Positions 27,130 through 35,087 of a stretch of 64,000 nucleotides of DNA are shown here, piece after piece. Numbering within the stretch: the first letter of the stretch is position 1; the number at the start of each line of letters is the position of its first letter. The translations under genes were made by a program, and so were the position numbers. The notes beneath the pieces were generated by a model. It ran no database searches, was not told where the DNA came from, and was given only the letters and a program-made list of their open reading frames with translations. Source of the DNA: CAKZQX01 sp034437035 (GTDB lineage: Bacteria > Chloroflexota > Chloroflexia > Chloroflexales > Chloroflexaceae). The stretch covers positions 78,926 to 142,925 of the forward strand of contig DAOTUI010000072.1 of the NCBI GenBank assembly GCA_034437035.1, given 5' to 3'.

Positions 27130-27347
27130 CAATACCTTTCAAATAACCGGGCTTCCGTGGTTCCTTACCTGGAAGAGGATATCGCCTCCGGCAGGATGGA
27201 AGAAACCATCCTTTTTTCACAAAGTGGAAATTTTTTGTGAAAAAAGATAAAAATGTACCATGCTGCCGCAGGCGAAACCGTTCTGTAGCGGAGCAAACGT
27301 CCGGTTTGCACTGCTACTACGCAGGTTCTGCTCTTTGAAAGGTATTG
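27130..27347 (-). repeat. PAL200 palindromic repeat, copy E3, with different outer arms
   Basis: Inner arms are CGCCTCCGGCAGGATGG and GTACCATGCTGCCGCAGGCG, with a central TTTTTTCAC-type stem (disrupted: CAAAGTGGAAATTTTTTG). The usual GTTACGCGG ends are replaced by CAATACCTTTCAAA (27130-27143) and TTTGAAAGGTATTG (27334-27347), an exact inverted pair. This shows that the core can occur inside other terminal repeats. Confidence 0.8.
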
Positions 27348-27406
27348 GGATTAGGGGTTATTGCCGGTTAACCGTTAACAATTCGTCCGCGTGCTTCCTA
27401 TGATTT

Positions 27407-27606
27407 CACACAAGTTACGCTGTCACGAACCTGAAAGGACATTTTGCCTCCGGCAGGGCGGAAGGCTCCTGTCTTTGTTCACAAAACATTTGCACTCTGT
27501 GCAAATGTTTTGTGAACAAAGATACAAAAGTACCATGCTGCCGCAGGCGAATCTGACTTCCATCTGATCAAACATCCGATTTGTCCACCCACCGCGTAAC
27601 GCGTGT
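27407..27606 (-). repeat. PAL200 palindromic repeat, copy E4
   Basis: Ends are ACACAAGTTACGCTGT and ACCGCGTAACGCGTGT. Arms are GCCTCCGGCAGGGCGG and GTACCATGCTGCCGCAGGCG. The central stem TTTGTTCACAAAACATTTGC pairs with GCAAATGTTTTGTGAACAAA around ACTCTGT. It is in inverted orientation and lies 61 bp upstream of ribF. Confidence 0.9.
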
Positions 27607-27667
27607 TATTTGATAAGATATTAGGGTCAGGGTCTAATTCGTATCCGTTAAAGAGGATCTATCAACT

Positions 27668-28594
27668 GTGCAGATTGTCCACTCACTTGAATCGCGGCTC
27701 ACCGACCGGCCGACGGTGCTGACAATCGGGAAGTTTGACGGCGTTCACTTGGGACATCAGCGCCTGGTGCGCACGGCTGTCACGCGCGCGCGGGAACTCG
27801 GTTGCCTCAGCGCAGTACTGACCTTTGAGCCGCATCCCGATGTCGTCATTCGCCCGGAGCGAGAGCTCTACCTGCTGACCAGCCTGGACGAGCGGAGCGA
27901 ACTGCTGGGGCAACTCGGCCCTGATCTGCTGGTTGTGGCCCCTTTCTCTCACGAAACCATGAGCACACCCGCCGCTGAGTATATGCGCCGGATCTGCACG
28001 GCCCTGCCACTGCGCGAACTCTGGGTGGGGAGCGACTTTGCGCTGGGCCGGGGGCGCGAAGGCGATGTCCCGCGTCTGCGGGAGATCGGGCAGGATCTGG
28101 GCTACACTGTCGGCTCGGTCGATGCAGTCGAACTGGATGGCGCGCCGGTCAGTGCCTCGCGCGCGCGCCAGAGCCTCTACGCGGGCGATGTGCAGGGCGT
28201 GATTCCGCTGCTGGGGCGGCCCTTCTGGATTCGTGGCCCGGTGGAGGAGGGCGACCGGCGCGGGCAGACGATCGGCTACCCGACCGCCAATATCGCCGTT
28301 GCGCCGGTGCATGCCCTGCCCGCCGATGGCGTCTATGCCTGCCAGGTCTATCTTGATACGGAGCCGCTGCCCGCCGTGACCAATGTGGGGACGCGCCCGA
28401 CCTTTGCGGGCACCCGCCGCACGGTGGAAGCGCATCTGCTGGACTGGCAGGGCAATCTCTATGGGCAGACGGTGCGGCTGGAGTTTCTGCATCACCTGCG
28501 TGGCGAGCAGAAGTTTAGCGGGATCGACGAACTGGTTGCGCAGATCGGGCGTGATGCGGCGCGCGCACGCGAGTTGCTCCGTGGAGGAGCATAA
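27668..28594 (+). CDS. ribF: Bifunctional riboflavin kinase / FAD synthetase
   Basis: The protein has 308 aa from GTG 27668. The N-terminal nucleotidyltransferase half has TIGKFDGVHLGHQRLV, the HxGH-like adenylylation motif of bacterial FAD synthetases, and VGSDFALGRGREGD. The C-terminal riboflavin kinase half has GYPTANI, DGVYACQVY, NVGTRPTF and a VEAHLLDWQGNLYGQ block. It makes FMN and then FAD from riboflavin with ATP. It overlaps in layout with a GNAT gene starting 2 bp after its stop, so the two are co-transcribed. No FMN riboswitch is visible upstream. Confidence 0.95.
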   Translation: MQIVHSLESRLTDRPTVLTIGKFDGVHLGHQRLVRTAVTRARELGCLSAVLTFEPHPDVVIRPERELYLLTSLDERSELLGQLGPDLLVVAPFSHETMSTPAAEYMRRICTALPLRELWVGSDFALGRGREGDVPRLREIGQDLGYTVGSVDAVELDGAPVSASRARQSLYAGDVQGVIPLLGRPFWIRGPVEEGDRRGQTIGYPTANIAVAPVHALPADGVYACQVYLDTEPLPAVTNVGTRPTFAGTRRTVEAHLLDWQGNLYGQTVRLEFLHHLRGEQKFSGIDELVAQIGRDAARARELLRGGA

Positions 28595-28596
28595 TC

Positions 28597-29130
28597 ATGG
28601 AGCCGGACTACGCTATCGTGCCGGCTCAACCGGAGCATCTGCCCTACCTGGATGCGATCGAACTGGCGGCAGTTCAGCAGTTTGCGCCCTGGGGTATCCC
28701 TGAGCATATTCTGAATACCACCATGGGTCTGGAGGATCTGCAGCATGCGCATGCTGCCGGACTGCTCTGGGTGGCACTTTTACCCGGTGGTGAGCCGGTA
28801 GGCTTTGCCCTGGTGAAGCTGCTGACCACAGGGCCATATCTGGCGGAAGTCGATGTTCACCCGGCCCATGGCCGGCGCGGTCTGGGCCGTCGGTTGGTCA
28901 CCACCGTCTGTGATTGGGCCGCAGCCGCCGGGCATTCCGCCGTGACGCTGATTACCTTCCGTGACATTCCCTGGAATGCGCCCTTCTATGCCCGCCTGGG
29001 ATTTCGCGCGCTGGACCCGGCGGAACTCGCGCCCGAACTGACCGAGCGGGTGCGCCGGGAGGCTGCCCACGGTCTTGACCCGGCACAGCGCGTGGTCATG
29101 CGCTACGACATCCATCCAGACGCGGTGTAG
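28597..29130 (+). CDS. GNAT family N-acetyltransferase
   Basis: The protein has 177 aa. The acetyl-CoA binding motif A is clear: YLAEVDVHPAHGRRGLGRRLVTTV (R/Q-x-x-G-x-G/A form), followed by AVTLITFRDIPWNAPFYARLGFRALDPAEL, the typical N-x-x-A-x-x-x-Y-x-x-x-G-F region. The C-terminal RVVMRYDI is usual for small-molecule acetyltransferases. The substrate is unknown. The start lies 2 bp after the ribF stop with GGAGGAGC overlapping the ribF end, so translation is probably coupled. Confidence 0.88.
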   Translation: MEPDYAIVPAQPEHLPYLDAIELAAVQQFAPWGIPEHILNTTMGLEDLQHAHAAGLLWVALLPGGEPVGFALVKLLTTGPYLAEVDVHPAHGRRGLGRRLVTTVCDWAAAAGHSAVTLITFRDIPWNAPFYARLGFRALDPAELAPELTERVRREAAHGLDPAQRVVMRYDIHPDAV

Positions 29131-29188
29131 CTCCGGCTTCCAGCCGGATAAGTCAATCTTTACCCGCCAGAACACCAGGGGAGAGCAG

Positions 29189-30379
29189 ATGTTTCCCATT
29201 TTAAAGCTAACCGGCGACCCGCATGCGCGCGGCGTGCAGTATGGCTCGCAGGCTGCCGACCAGATCCGCCACAGCATCGCCAGTTATGCGCGGCTGTTTG
29301 CCTATCGCCACGGGCGCGACTGGAATGCCGTGCAGACGGTGGCGCCGGACTATGTGCCACTGCTGGAAGCCCATACCCCCGACCTGCTGACGGAGATCCG
29401 CGGCATCGCGGAGGGTTCCGGGCGTACGCTGTCCGAGATTGTGGCCCTCAATGCCCGCACCGAACTGCTGGCCGGTCCCCGCCGGGCGGGAGCGCATCCC
29501 GACTATCGCGGCGCTATGGCGCGCAACCAGGCCATCGGTGTGCCGCAGCATGCCGACACGCCGGATCTGACGGCTGACGATACGACCATCTTTGATATGC
29601 CGCCGCCCGATCAGGGCGAGTGTACGACGGTGGCGGCCCTGCCCGAGGCAACGGCGAACGGTACAACGCTGCCGGCCCAGACCTGGGACTGGACCGGCGA
29701 TCAGCGGGCAGCCTGTGTGCTGCTGCACATCACCGCCCCCGACCATCCCACCATCCTGACGCTGACTGAGGCGGGGATCATCGCCAAGATCGGTCTGAAC
29801 GATGCGGGCGTGGGTGTCTGCCTCAACATCCTTAGCTCAAATGCCGATGGCACCACCCCCGGCCTGCCGATTCATGTGCTCTTGCGCTACCTGCTGCAAC
29901 TGCCCGACAGCAACGCGGTGCGTGCCGCCGTTGCGCGGGTGCCGCTCGCGGCTTCCTCCTGCATTTCCGTGGCCGACGCGGGCGGGCAGGCAGTCAGCCT
30001 GGAGGTAACACCGAACGGGGTGGGCGAACTGGAACCGCAGGATGGCTTGCTGGCACACACCAACCACTGCCTGGCCGAAGCAACCTGCGCCGGGGAGCGC
30101 GCGCTTGACCCGGCATCGAGCAGTGTGCCGCGCTTTGACCGCGCCAGCGAGCTACTGACCCGTCAGCGTGGCACGCTTGACCCGGCGGCGCTGATGGAAC
30201 TGCTACGCGACCGGGAGGGTGCGCCCAACTGCATCTGCCGCCGCCCCGATATGCAACTGCACCCGAGCGAACGCCCCGAAAGCGTTGCCGGCGTTGTGCT
30301 GGACCTGCCGGGCCGGGTGATGCATGTGGCTCCAGGGGTGCCGTGTGATGTGGAGTTTGAAGCAATTAAAGTGTGCTAA
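29189..30379 (+). CDS. C45 family autoproteolytic acyltransferase/hydrolase
   Basis: The protein has 396 aa from ATG 29189, preceded by GGGGAGAG; the open frame reaches back to 29075 within the GNAT gene, which I reject. The family is acyl-CoA:6-aminopenicillanate acyltransferase-like (peptidase C45), Ntn hydrolases that self-cleave to expose an N-terminal Cys. The likely nucleophile is the Cys of GECTTVAAL. Supporting blocks: GDPHARGVQYG near the N-terminus, LSEIVALNARTELL, WDWTGDQRAACVLLH and LTNH-like AHTNHCLAE. The natural substrate of such bacterial members is usually unknown. It belongs to the run ribF-GNAT-C45. Confidence 0.82.
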   Translation: MFPILKLTGDPHARGVQYGSQAADQIRHSIASYARLFAYRHGRDWNAVQTVAPDYVPLLEAHTPDLLTEIRGIAEGSGRTLSEIVALNARTELLAGPRRAGAHPDYRGAMARNQAIGVPQHADTPDLTADDTTIFDMPPPDQGECTTVAALPEATANGTTLPAQTWDWTGDQRAACVLLHITAPDHPTILTLTEAGIIAKIGLNDAGVGVCLNILSSNADGTTPGLPIHVLLRYLLQLPDSNAVRAAVARVPLAASSCISVADAGGQAVSLEVTPNGVGELEPQDGLLAHTNHCLAEATCAGERALDPASSSVPRFDRASELLTRQRGTLDPAALMELLRDREGAPNCICRRPDMQLHPSERPESVAGVVLDLPGRVMHVAPGVPCDVEFEAIKVC

Positions 30380-30412
30380 ACGAAATGCAAGAATGAAACG
30401 TATAGCACGAGC

Positions 30413-31033
30413 ATGACTACCTACACCGAACAACAGGCGTGTACTCCAATCGCCCTGAATGTGAAGAACCTCAACCAGAACGCGGTACTCCCCTATGGCA
30501 TGCAAGTTGACCATGTCTTTTCGGCAATGACCGATTTCCTTGACTTCCTGGGATTTGTGAATAACCAGTTGCACAGCAAAGGGCTAACGCGCCTGGAGTC
30601 AATGCTCATGCCTGCAAATTTTAGCAGTATTGTCGGCGAGTTTATGACAGTGACAATTCCCAAACACTGCGCCAGTATTACGCGAAACAAATACCATAAC
30701 GGCCATCCTGATCTGATACCGGCAGGAATGTTTCCCAACAACGAGGTACAACATTCGACTACTGGCATAGAGGTCAAAGCGTCGCGTTATTCACGCGGCT
30801 GGCAAGGACATAATCCGGAGGATATCTGGTTGATGGTCTTTGTGTTCGATAGTAACCGCGCCCGGGATACGCAACCCAGACCATTCAAGTTTGTGAAGGT
30901 GGTAGGTGCGCAACTGGCAAAAAGCGACTGGCTTTTCTCAGGTAGGTCGGCACAGAGTCGCCGTACCATTACCGCCAGTGTTACCAATACCGGCTATCAA
31001 AAGATGATGGCGAACTGGCTCTACAAAGCCTGA
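30413..31033 (+). CDS. Type II restriction endonuclease (PD-(D/E)xK)
   Basis: The protein has 206 aa. The nuclease core is visible as HPDLIPAG followed 15-20 residues later by GIEVKASRY, the PD...(D/E)xK metal and catalytic residues, then GWQGHNPEDIWLMVFVFD. This arrangement is found in dedicated type II restriction enzymes. A beta-class DNA methyltransferase lies immediately downstream on the opposite strand, and the last 13 bp of the two genes overlap (31021-31033), strongly supporting a restriction-modification pair. The recognition site is not readable from sequence. Codon use is more even and less GC-rich than in neighbours, which fits acquisition by transfer. Confidence 0.82.
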   Translation: MTTYTEQQACTPIALNVKNLNQNAVLPYGMQVDHVFSAMTDFLDFLGFVNNQLHSKGLTRLESMLMPANFSSIVGEFMTVTIPKHCASITRNKYHNGHPDLIPAGMFPNNEVQHSTTGIEVKASRYSRGWQGHNPEDIWLMVFVFDSNRARDTQPRPFKFVKVVGAQLAKSDWLFSGRSAQSRRTITASVTNTGYQKMMANWLYKA

Positions 31034-31986
31034 ACTTCTACCAGATCCAGCAGATTCAACTGCCCAACCTCCGCTTCCGGCCGTAGATCGGCCAGCCGTG
31101 GTATGGCCTGCTGACTCAATTCAAAATAATCCCGGAACCGCTCGATGCCGATGCAGGCCAGACCCTGCGCTTCGGCGGCAGCAACAGTTGAGCCGGAACC
31201 CATAAACGGATCGAGGATCAGCCCCGTCCCCAACGGCAGTGCGGCCCGAACAACCTGACGCAGGAAGGATTGTGGTTTCAAACTGGGATGATCAGCAATA
31301 TCCCGCTCTCGCCGGGGCGTCCGCTCGCTAACAATAACATCGCTGAAGGGCTGCTCCGCACTGATCCGCCGCAGGCCACCCGTGCCATAGGTGCGCAGAC
31401 AATCGCTGACCTTCATCCCCGGTGGTAGCGGCTTGCGGAAGATTCCCCAGGGCTCATAACAGCCGCGTGGCAACGAGCAGACCTCGGAGAATTCATCTTC
31501 GGCGTTTTTGGGCCGGTCGCCGCCCCGCAGTGTCCGCACCAGGCGGATCAACTCGCCCCGAAACTCTAACCCACCCTCAACCAGTGCTGCGAACAGCAGT
31601 TGCGACAGGAAGGCATTACTGGCAATACACACATGACCGCCGGGAAGCAGTGCCCGCACCGCTAACCTGCTCCACTCATAAAAAAACCGCTGGAGCAGTG
31701 CCCGCTCTTTCAGTGTGAGTGCCGTAAAGCGTGGAAGCGGTGCCCGGTTGCTCCCATCAAAGGAAGGTGGAATGCGCCAGATGCCGCCCTGACCACTGGC
31801 CCGCTTCGCCATCTGCTCAAAGTCATACTCCTTCACGCCATAGGGCGGATCGGTGACAATGGCGTGAAGACTATCTCCCGGAATACGGCTCATCCACTCA
31901 AAACAGTCAGCATGTAGCACCAGCGAAGTACGGAACTGCACTGACTGATAATCCAGTGCCAAAGCAGCAGGTTCGGTAGCAGACAT
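31021..31986 (-). CDS. DNA (adenine-N6 or cytosine-N4) methyltransferase, beta class
   Basis: The protein has 321 aa. Catalytic motif IV, TDPPYGVKEYDF, is near the N-terminus (~residue 47), and the SAM-binding motif I region LILDPFMGSGSTVAAAEAQGLACIGIER is near the C-terminus. This order defines beta-class DPPY methyltransferases acting on the exocyclic amino group of A or C. The middle segment (YEPWGIFRKPLPPGM, DVIVSERTPRRERDIADHPSLKPQSFLRQVV) is the target-recognition part plus motif X-like HPSLKP. It protects host DNA from the convergent nuclease. A Phd/YefM-like gene ends 2 bp before its start, so they share a transcript. Confidence 0.92.
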   Translation of the reverse strand: MSATEPAALALDYQSVQFRTSLVLHADCFEWMSRIPGDSLHAIVTDPPYGVKEYDFEQMAKRASGQGGIWRIPPSFDGSNRAPLPRFTALTLKERALLQRFFYEWSRLAVRALLPGGHVCIASNAFLSQLLFAALVEGGLEFRGELIRLVRTLRGGDRPKNAEDEFSEVCSLPRGCYEPWGIFRKPLPPGMKVSDCLRTYGTGGLRRISAEQPFSDVIVSERTPRRERDIADHPSLKPQSFLRQVVRAALPLGTGLILDPFMGSGSTVAAAEAQGLACIGIERFRDYFELSQQAIPRLADLRPEAEVGQLNLLDLVEVQAL

Positions 31987-31988
31987 GG

Positions 31989-32234
31989 CTAGATTTCCTC
32001 AATTGACTCACCCAGCGCATAGACCGGGCTTAACTCGCGCAAGATCTTTTCCAACTTCTGCCGATCAGCCGCATCACCCGCCAGGATGTTCTCGAAGTCA
32101 GCCACGCTGAGGATTATAGCCTGAGGGGTATTCCGGCGGCGAACAATATAACGCGTGTTGTTCTGAACCACATCATCAAGCACCCGCCCAAAGTTATTCT
32201 GGGCCTCGGTTGAAGCAATCAGTTTGGTTCCCAT
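31989..32234 (-). CDS. Phd/YefM-type antitoxin-like protein upstream of the methyltransferase
   Basis: The protein has 81 aa. TEAQNNFGRVLDDVVQNNTRYIVRRRNTPQAIILSVADFE is the Phd/YefM N-terminal DNA-binding dimerisation fold (strand-helix-strand), and the C-terminal helices correspond to the toxin-neutralising tail. No toxin gene (Doc, YoeB, VapC or RelE) is adjacent; the next gene, 2 bp away, is the methyltransferase. It may act as an autorepressor controlling methyltransferase expression, in the place usually held by a C protein, or be a solitary antitoxin left from a module. A divergent or own promoter would lie at 32235-32340. Confidence 0.82.
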   Translation of the reverse strand: MGTKLIASTEAQNNFGRVLDDVVQNNTRYIVRRRNTPQAIILSVADFENILAGDAADRQKLEKILRELSPVYALGESIEEI

Positions 32235-32346
32235 AGTTACCCGAAATGACTATAGTAGCTAATTTGAATAAGTGGATTGTATAGCTAATTTGTGTGACTG
32301 TCAAGCGAGAAAAAGTAGCCTGGGGCTAAGAGGGAATTACGCTTTA

Positions 32347-32542
32347 ACAGGACTTACGCAGTTCTCCATCTGGAGATGTATTTCGCCTCCGGCAGGGCGG
32401 AACAGACCACCTTTTTCACAACATTTTTGCACAATGTGCAAAAATGTTGTGAAAAAAGATCAAAACGTACCACGCTGCCGCAGGCGAATCGGGCTTTCAT
32501 CCGGTCAAACGTCCCGTTTGCATGTCAACTGCATAAGTCCTG
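32347..32542 (-). repeat. PAL200 palindromic repeat, copy E5
   Basis: Ends are ACAGGACTTACGCAGTT and AACTGCATAAGTCCTG. Arms are CGCCTCCGGCAGGGCGG and GTACCACGCTGCCGCAGGCG. The central stem CTTTTTTCACAACATTTTTG-type arms close on CACAATGTG. It is in inverted orientation, about 110 bp upstream of the Phd-like gene. Confidence 0.9.
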
Positions 32543-32668
32543 GCTTTAAGGTGTGATCCGGATGGGGAGGGCAGTTCTCAAGCTGTACACCCCCAAATCT
32601 CGGTGCTCTCGGTGTTCTCGGTGGCGCAAAAGACCGCAGACGGCGGTGCTCTCCGTAACCCTCTGTCG

Positions 32669-33379
32669 CTAAACCGAACCAACTTTGCGCGCCCGCACAA
32701 CGAGAAACCAGGGGTTGCGCATGACGCGCTCGTACAGGTCGGGCGCTACCCGCTGAAAATCGGCGGTAGGCTGCGGCTCCAGCAGGCGCTCGATCACAAA
32801 GCCGGCCGCAGCCGGCGCCTCACTGATAGCCGTTAACGGTCGCCGGTAGAACTGCACCGTTCCAATAGCCTCCCAGGTATCCTCCAGCAGGGTCAGGGCG
32901 AAGTAATCGCCGGTCTGAAACATCTGCCAGTCCATGCAGGGGTGATGGGTGGAGAAAACCAGCACGCCCTGGGGCCGCAGCACACGCGCGAACTCGCACA
33001 ACGTCGGTTGCCAGTCTTGCAGGTAGTGCAGCACCAGGGAGCAGACAATCGTATCGAACGCGCCGGCGGCGGCAAAGTCCAGCGGGCGGGTCAGGTCGGC
33101 CTGCCGCACCGTCGCGCGCCCCCCCACATGCTGCCGGGTCAACGCCACAAATTCGGCGTTCAGATCGCAGGCCGTGACCGTCGCTCCCTGATCGAGCAGA
33201 TACTCCGCATACCAACCGGACCCGCAACCGACATCCAGCACCCGGTTCTGCGCCAGGGAGGGGAGCAGCGACAGAACGGCGGGCCGTTCATAAAAGGCAT
33301 TCATCGGGTTGGTATCAACCTGTCGGGCATACTGCCCGGCGATCCCCTGGTAGCTTGCGCCGGTATGCTCAGGCATCAA
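32669..33379 (-). CDS. Class I SAM-dependent methyltransferase
   Basis: The protein has 236 aa. The SAM-binding motif I is RVLDVGCGSGWYAEYLLDQGATVTACDLN, followed by motif II/III-type blocks ADLTRPL and FDTIVCSLVLHYLQDW, and RVLRPQGVLVFSTHHP. The acceptor is unknown; FSTHHPCMDW resembles a subgroup of small-molecule methyltransferases. The start codon is either ATG at 33379 or 33376. A half copy (P2) of the palindromic repeat ends up 12 bp before the start, and another methyltransferase gene lies beyond it on the same strand. Confidence 0.87.
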   Translation of the reverse strand: MMPEHTGASYQGIAGQYARQVDTNPMNAFYERPAVLSLLPSLAQNRVLDVGCGSGWYAEYLLDQGATVTACDLNAEFVALTRQHVGGRATVRQADLTRPLDFAAAGAFDTIVCSLVLHYLQDWQPTLCEFARVLRPQGVLVFSTHHPCMDWQMFQTGDYFALTLLEDTWEAIGTVQFYRRPLTAISEAPAAAGFVIERLLEPQPTADFQRVAPDLYERVMRNPWFLVVRARKVGSV

Positions 33380-33390
33380 TGGGAGTTTCT

Positions 33391-33463
33391 GTGCTGTCGC
33401 AGGCGATTCTGCCGTTCACCGGGTAAAATGCCCGGTTTGATGAACGACCGCGTAAGTCGTGTC
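33391..33463 (-). repeat. PAL200 half copy P2
   Basis: Only the distal half remains: GTGCTGTCGCAGGCGA, then ACCGGGTAAAATGCCCGGT with a small hairpin, then the end GACCGCGTAAGTCGTGTC. It lies between two methyltransferase genes and forms the immediate upstream region of the first. Confidence 0.75.
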
Positions 33464-33469
33464 TTTGAG

Positions 33470-34222
33470 TCAATGACTGTCTTCAGTATAGCATAATCGG
33501 TAGTCGTCTCGTTCTTGTTGTTTGTCCGCCGGGCCACCGTAGCTTTCTGGTTTGCGCCCCACATAGACCCGGCTCATATACGCGGCCCGCAACGGTTGCG
33601 TCAGTGTGGACACAGCGACCGTCGGAATGCCGGCGTCATCGAGATAGTGCCGCATGGTTCGCTCAGGGAGGGCCGCAAAGTTCCAGCGCAAACTGAGCAG
33701 GCGCGTCATCGGGCAGGGCCAGGTAACCAGCAGCAGGAAGGGCCGTCCGGGCTTCAGGACACGGAGCAGTTCGGCAATACCCTCCAGCGCATCCGGCAGA
33801 TGTTCCAGCACATGCGCCGTCATCACAAAGTCGAAATGCGCATCGGGAAAGGGTAAGCGGGTAATGCCGACCTGGTGCAGGTCAACCAGCGCGGCAACCC
33901 GCTGGTGTGCCAGTGCCAGCATCTCCGTAGAAAGATCAACGCCCACAATGCGCATCGTGGGTGCATGTGCGGCGAGAGCGGCACTCAGCGCCCCCGTCCC
34001 AATACCGGCATCCAGCACCAGTCCGTCATGCGGCAGCGTTGTCAGTATCCCGCTTGCAGTCAGGCGGGCAAACAGGCGTTCATAGGCAGCCGGGTAGCCC
34101 ATCCGGGTAATGGCGGCATCCCAGCGAGCGGCGGCCCGGTTATACATCCCGGACAGCGTATGCTCGGCGTAAAAGACCCGTTCAACCGAAAGCTGCCAGT
34201 TCAAAACGCGCAGTCGCATCAC
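33470..34222 (-). CDS. Class I SAM-dependent methyltransferase, probable MarR target
   Basis: The protein has 250 aa. LVLDAGIGTGALSAALAAHAPTMRIVGVDLSTEML is the SAM site, followed by LPFPDAHFDFVMTAHVLEHLPD and LLRVLKPGRPFLLLVTW. An N-terminal YNRAAARWD segment is common in ubiquinone/methyltransferase-11-like enzymes. The substrate is not known. It is 66 bp downstream of a MarR regulator gene; the intergenic stretch contains a second copy of the MarR-type palindrome (34242-34276), so this gene is the best candidate target of that regulator. Confidence 0.86.
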   Translation of the reverse strand: MMRLRVLNWQLSVERVFYAEHTLSGMYNRAAARWDAAITRMGYPAAYERLFARLTASGILTTLPHDGLVLDAGIGTGALSAALAAHAPTMRIVGVDLSTEMLALAHQRVAALVDLHQVGITRLPFPDAHFDFVMTAHVLEHLPDALEGIAELLRVLKPGRPFLLLVTWPCPMTRLLSLRWNFAALPERTMRHYLDDAGIPTVAVSTLTQPLRAAYMSRVYVGRKPESYGGPADKQQERDDYRLCYTEDSH

Positions 34223-34241
34223 ACGCTCCTTCCGTCTGCTT

Positions 34242-34276
34242 ATAGTTGTCCGAGCAACAATTATGTAGGCAAGTAA
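34242..34276. promoter_or_regulatory. Putative MarR operator, site 2 (before methyltransferase)
   Basis: This 35-bp stretch matches site 1 (34751-34785) at about 26 of 35 positions without gaps, including the blocks CGAGCAA (GAGCAA in site 1), ATTA and AGGCAAGTA. The outer dyad is weaker here (GTTGTC versus AGGCAAG). It lies 20 bp upstream of the methyltransferase start. Confidence 0.55.
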
Positions 34277-34288
34277 TGGACAAAAAAA

Positions 34289-34747
34289 TTAATCTGCCAG
34301 CAGATTGCGCTCAATCGTGTGCAGTAGCGTTACCAGAGTCTCCAACTCGGTGGCCGAGAGTCCCCGAAAGATCCGCTTGCGTTCAGCCACCACCTGCGGC
34401 AGCAAGCTCTCCATCAACTGTCGGCCCGCTGTGGTCAGGGAGACCAGACTGCGCCGCCGGTCGTCCGGGTCGGGTGTGCGTTCTACCAGGGCACGCTGTT
34501 CCAACGCGTCCACCAGCCGGGTGATATTCGGATGGTCCTGTAGATCGCGGTCGGCCAGGTCACTCTGGGCCTGCCCCGGGCGCTCATAGAGCCGAAACAG
34601 CAAAAACCACTGCTCCGGGCTGATCGGCGCGCCCACCCGCTGAAAGAACTTCGCCAGATGAAAGCGCAAGAGTCGGCTGTTCCGCTGGATAACATAGGCG
34701 ACAGCGGTATCCAGACTGCTGGTGTCGTTGATATAATCAGTGCCCAT
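34289..34747 (-). CDS. MarR family transcriptional regulator
   Basis: The protein has 152 aa from ATG 34747 (the open frame to 34825 crosses the palindromic operator and is not favoured). The winged-helix domain has ISPEQWFLLFRLYERPGQAQSDLADRDLQDHPNITRLVDALEQRALVERTPDPDDRRRSLVSLTTAGRQL, the standard MarR recognition helix and wing with the DDRR motif, flanked by dimerisation helices. MarR proteins usually repress themselves and a neighbour until a small aromatic ligand or oxidant binds. A perfect 10-bp inverted repeat just before the start, copied before the next gene, supports autoregulation. Confidence 0.92.
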   Translation of the reverse strand: MGTDYINDTSSLDTAVAYVIQRNSRLLRFHLAKFFQRVGAPISPEQWFLLFRLYERPGQAQSDLADRDLQDHPNITRLVDALEQRALVERTPDPDDRRRSLVSLTTAGRQLMESLLPQVVAERKRIFRGLSATELETLVTLLHTIERNLLAD

Positions 34748-34750
34748 AAA

Positions 34751-34785
34751 ATACTTGCCTGAGCAAACATTACTAAGGCAAGTAT
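34751..34785. promoter_or_regulatory. Putative MarR operator, site 1 (autoregulatory)
   Basis: The exact arms ATACTTGCCT and AGGCAAGTAT enclose 15 bp and end 3 bp before the MarR start codon. Size and position are typical of MarR-family operators, and a similar sequence lies before the next gene. Confidence 0.7.
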
Positions 34786-34889
34786 AGCGGGTGAGACTTC
34801 GGTTGTCAAGTGTTCTGCGTGTCATTCAGCTCAACTCTAGAACATGTTCATCCTCATACTTTTCGATCAACACGCTGATAACTTCAATC

Positions 34890-35087
34890 ACAGGAGTTAC
34901 GCGGTCACGAACCCAAAAGGACATTTCGCCTCCGGCAGGGCGGAAGAAACCACTCTTTTTCACAAGATTTTTGCACTTAGTGCAAAAATCTTGTGAAAAA
35001 GAAGGAAAAGTACCACGCTGCCGCAGGCGAAATCCGCCGTTATCGGGAACAAAGGACCCGTTTGAACGCGCACTGCGTAAGTCCTGT
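34890..35087 (-). repeat. PAL200 palindromic repeat, copy E6
   Basis: Ends are ACAGGAGTTACGCGGT and ACTGCGTAAGTCCTGT. Arms are CGCCTCCGGCAGGGCGG and GTACCACGCTGCCGCAGGCG. The central stem CTTTTTCACAAGATTTTTGC pairs with GCAAAAATCTTGTGAAAAAG around ACTTAGT. It is in inverted orientation and lies about 140 bp upstream of the marR-type gene. Confidence 0.92.

Noticed and set aside
27607..27667. FMN riboswitch before ribF
   Set aside because: The space is too short and shows none of the conserved RFN-element sequence.
31989..32234. Complete toxin-antitoxin module
   Set aside because: No toxin-like frame lies on either side of the Phd/YefM-like gene.
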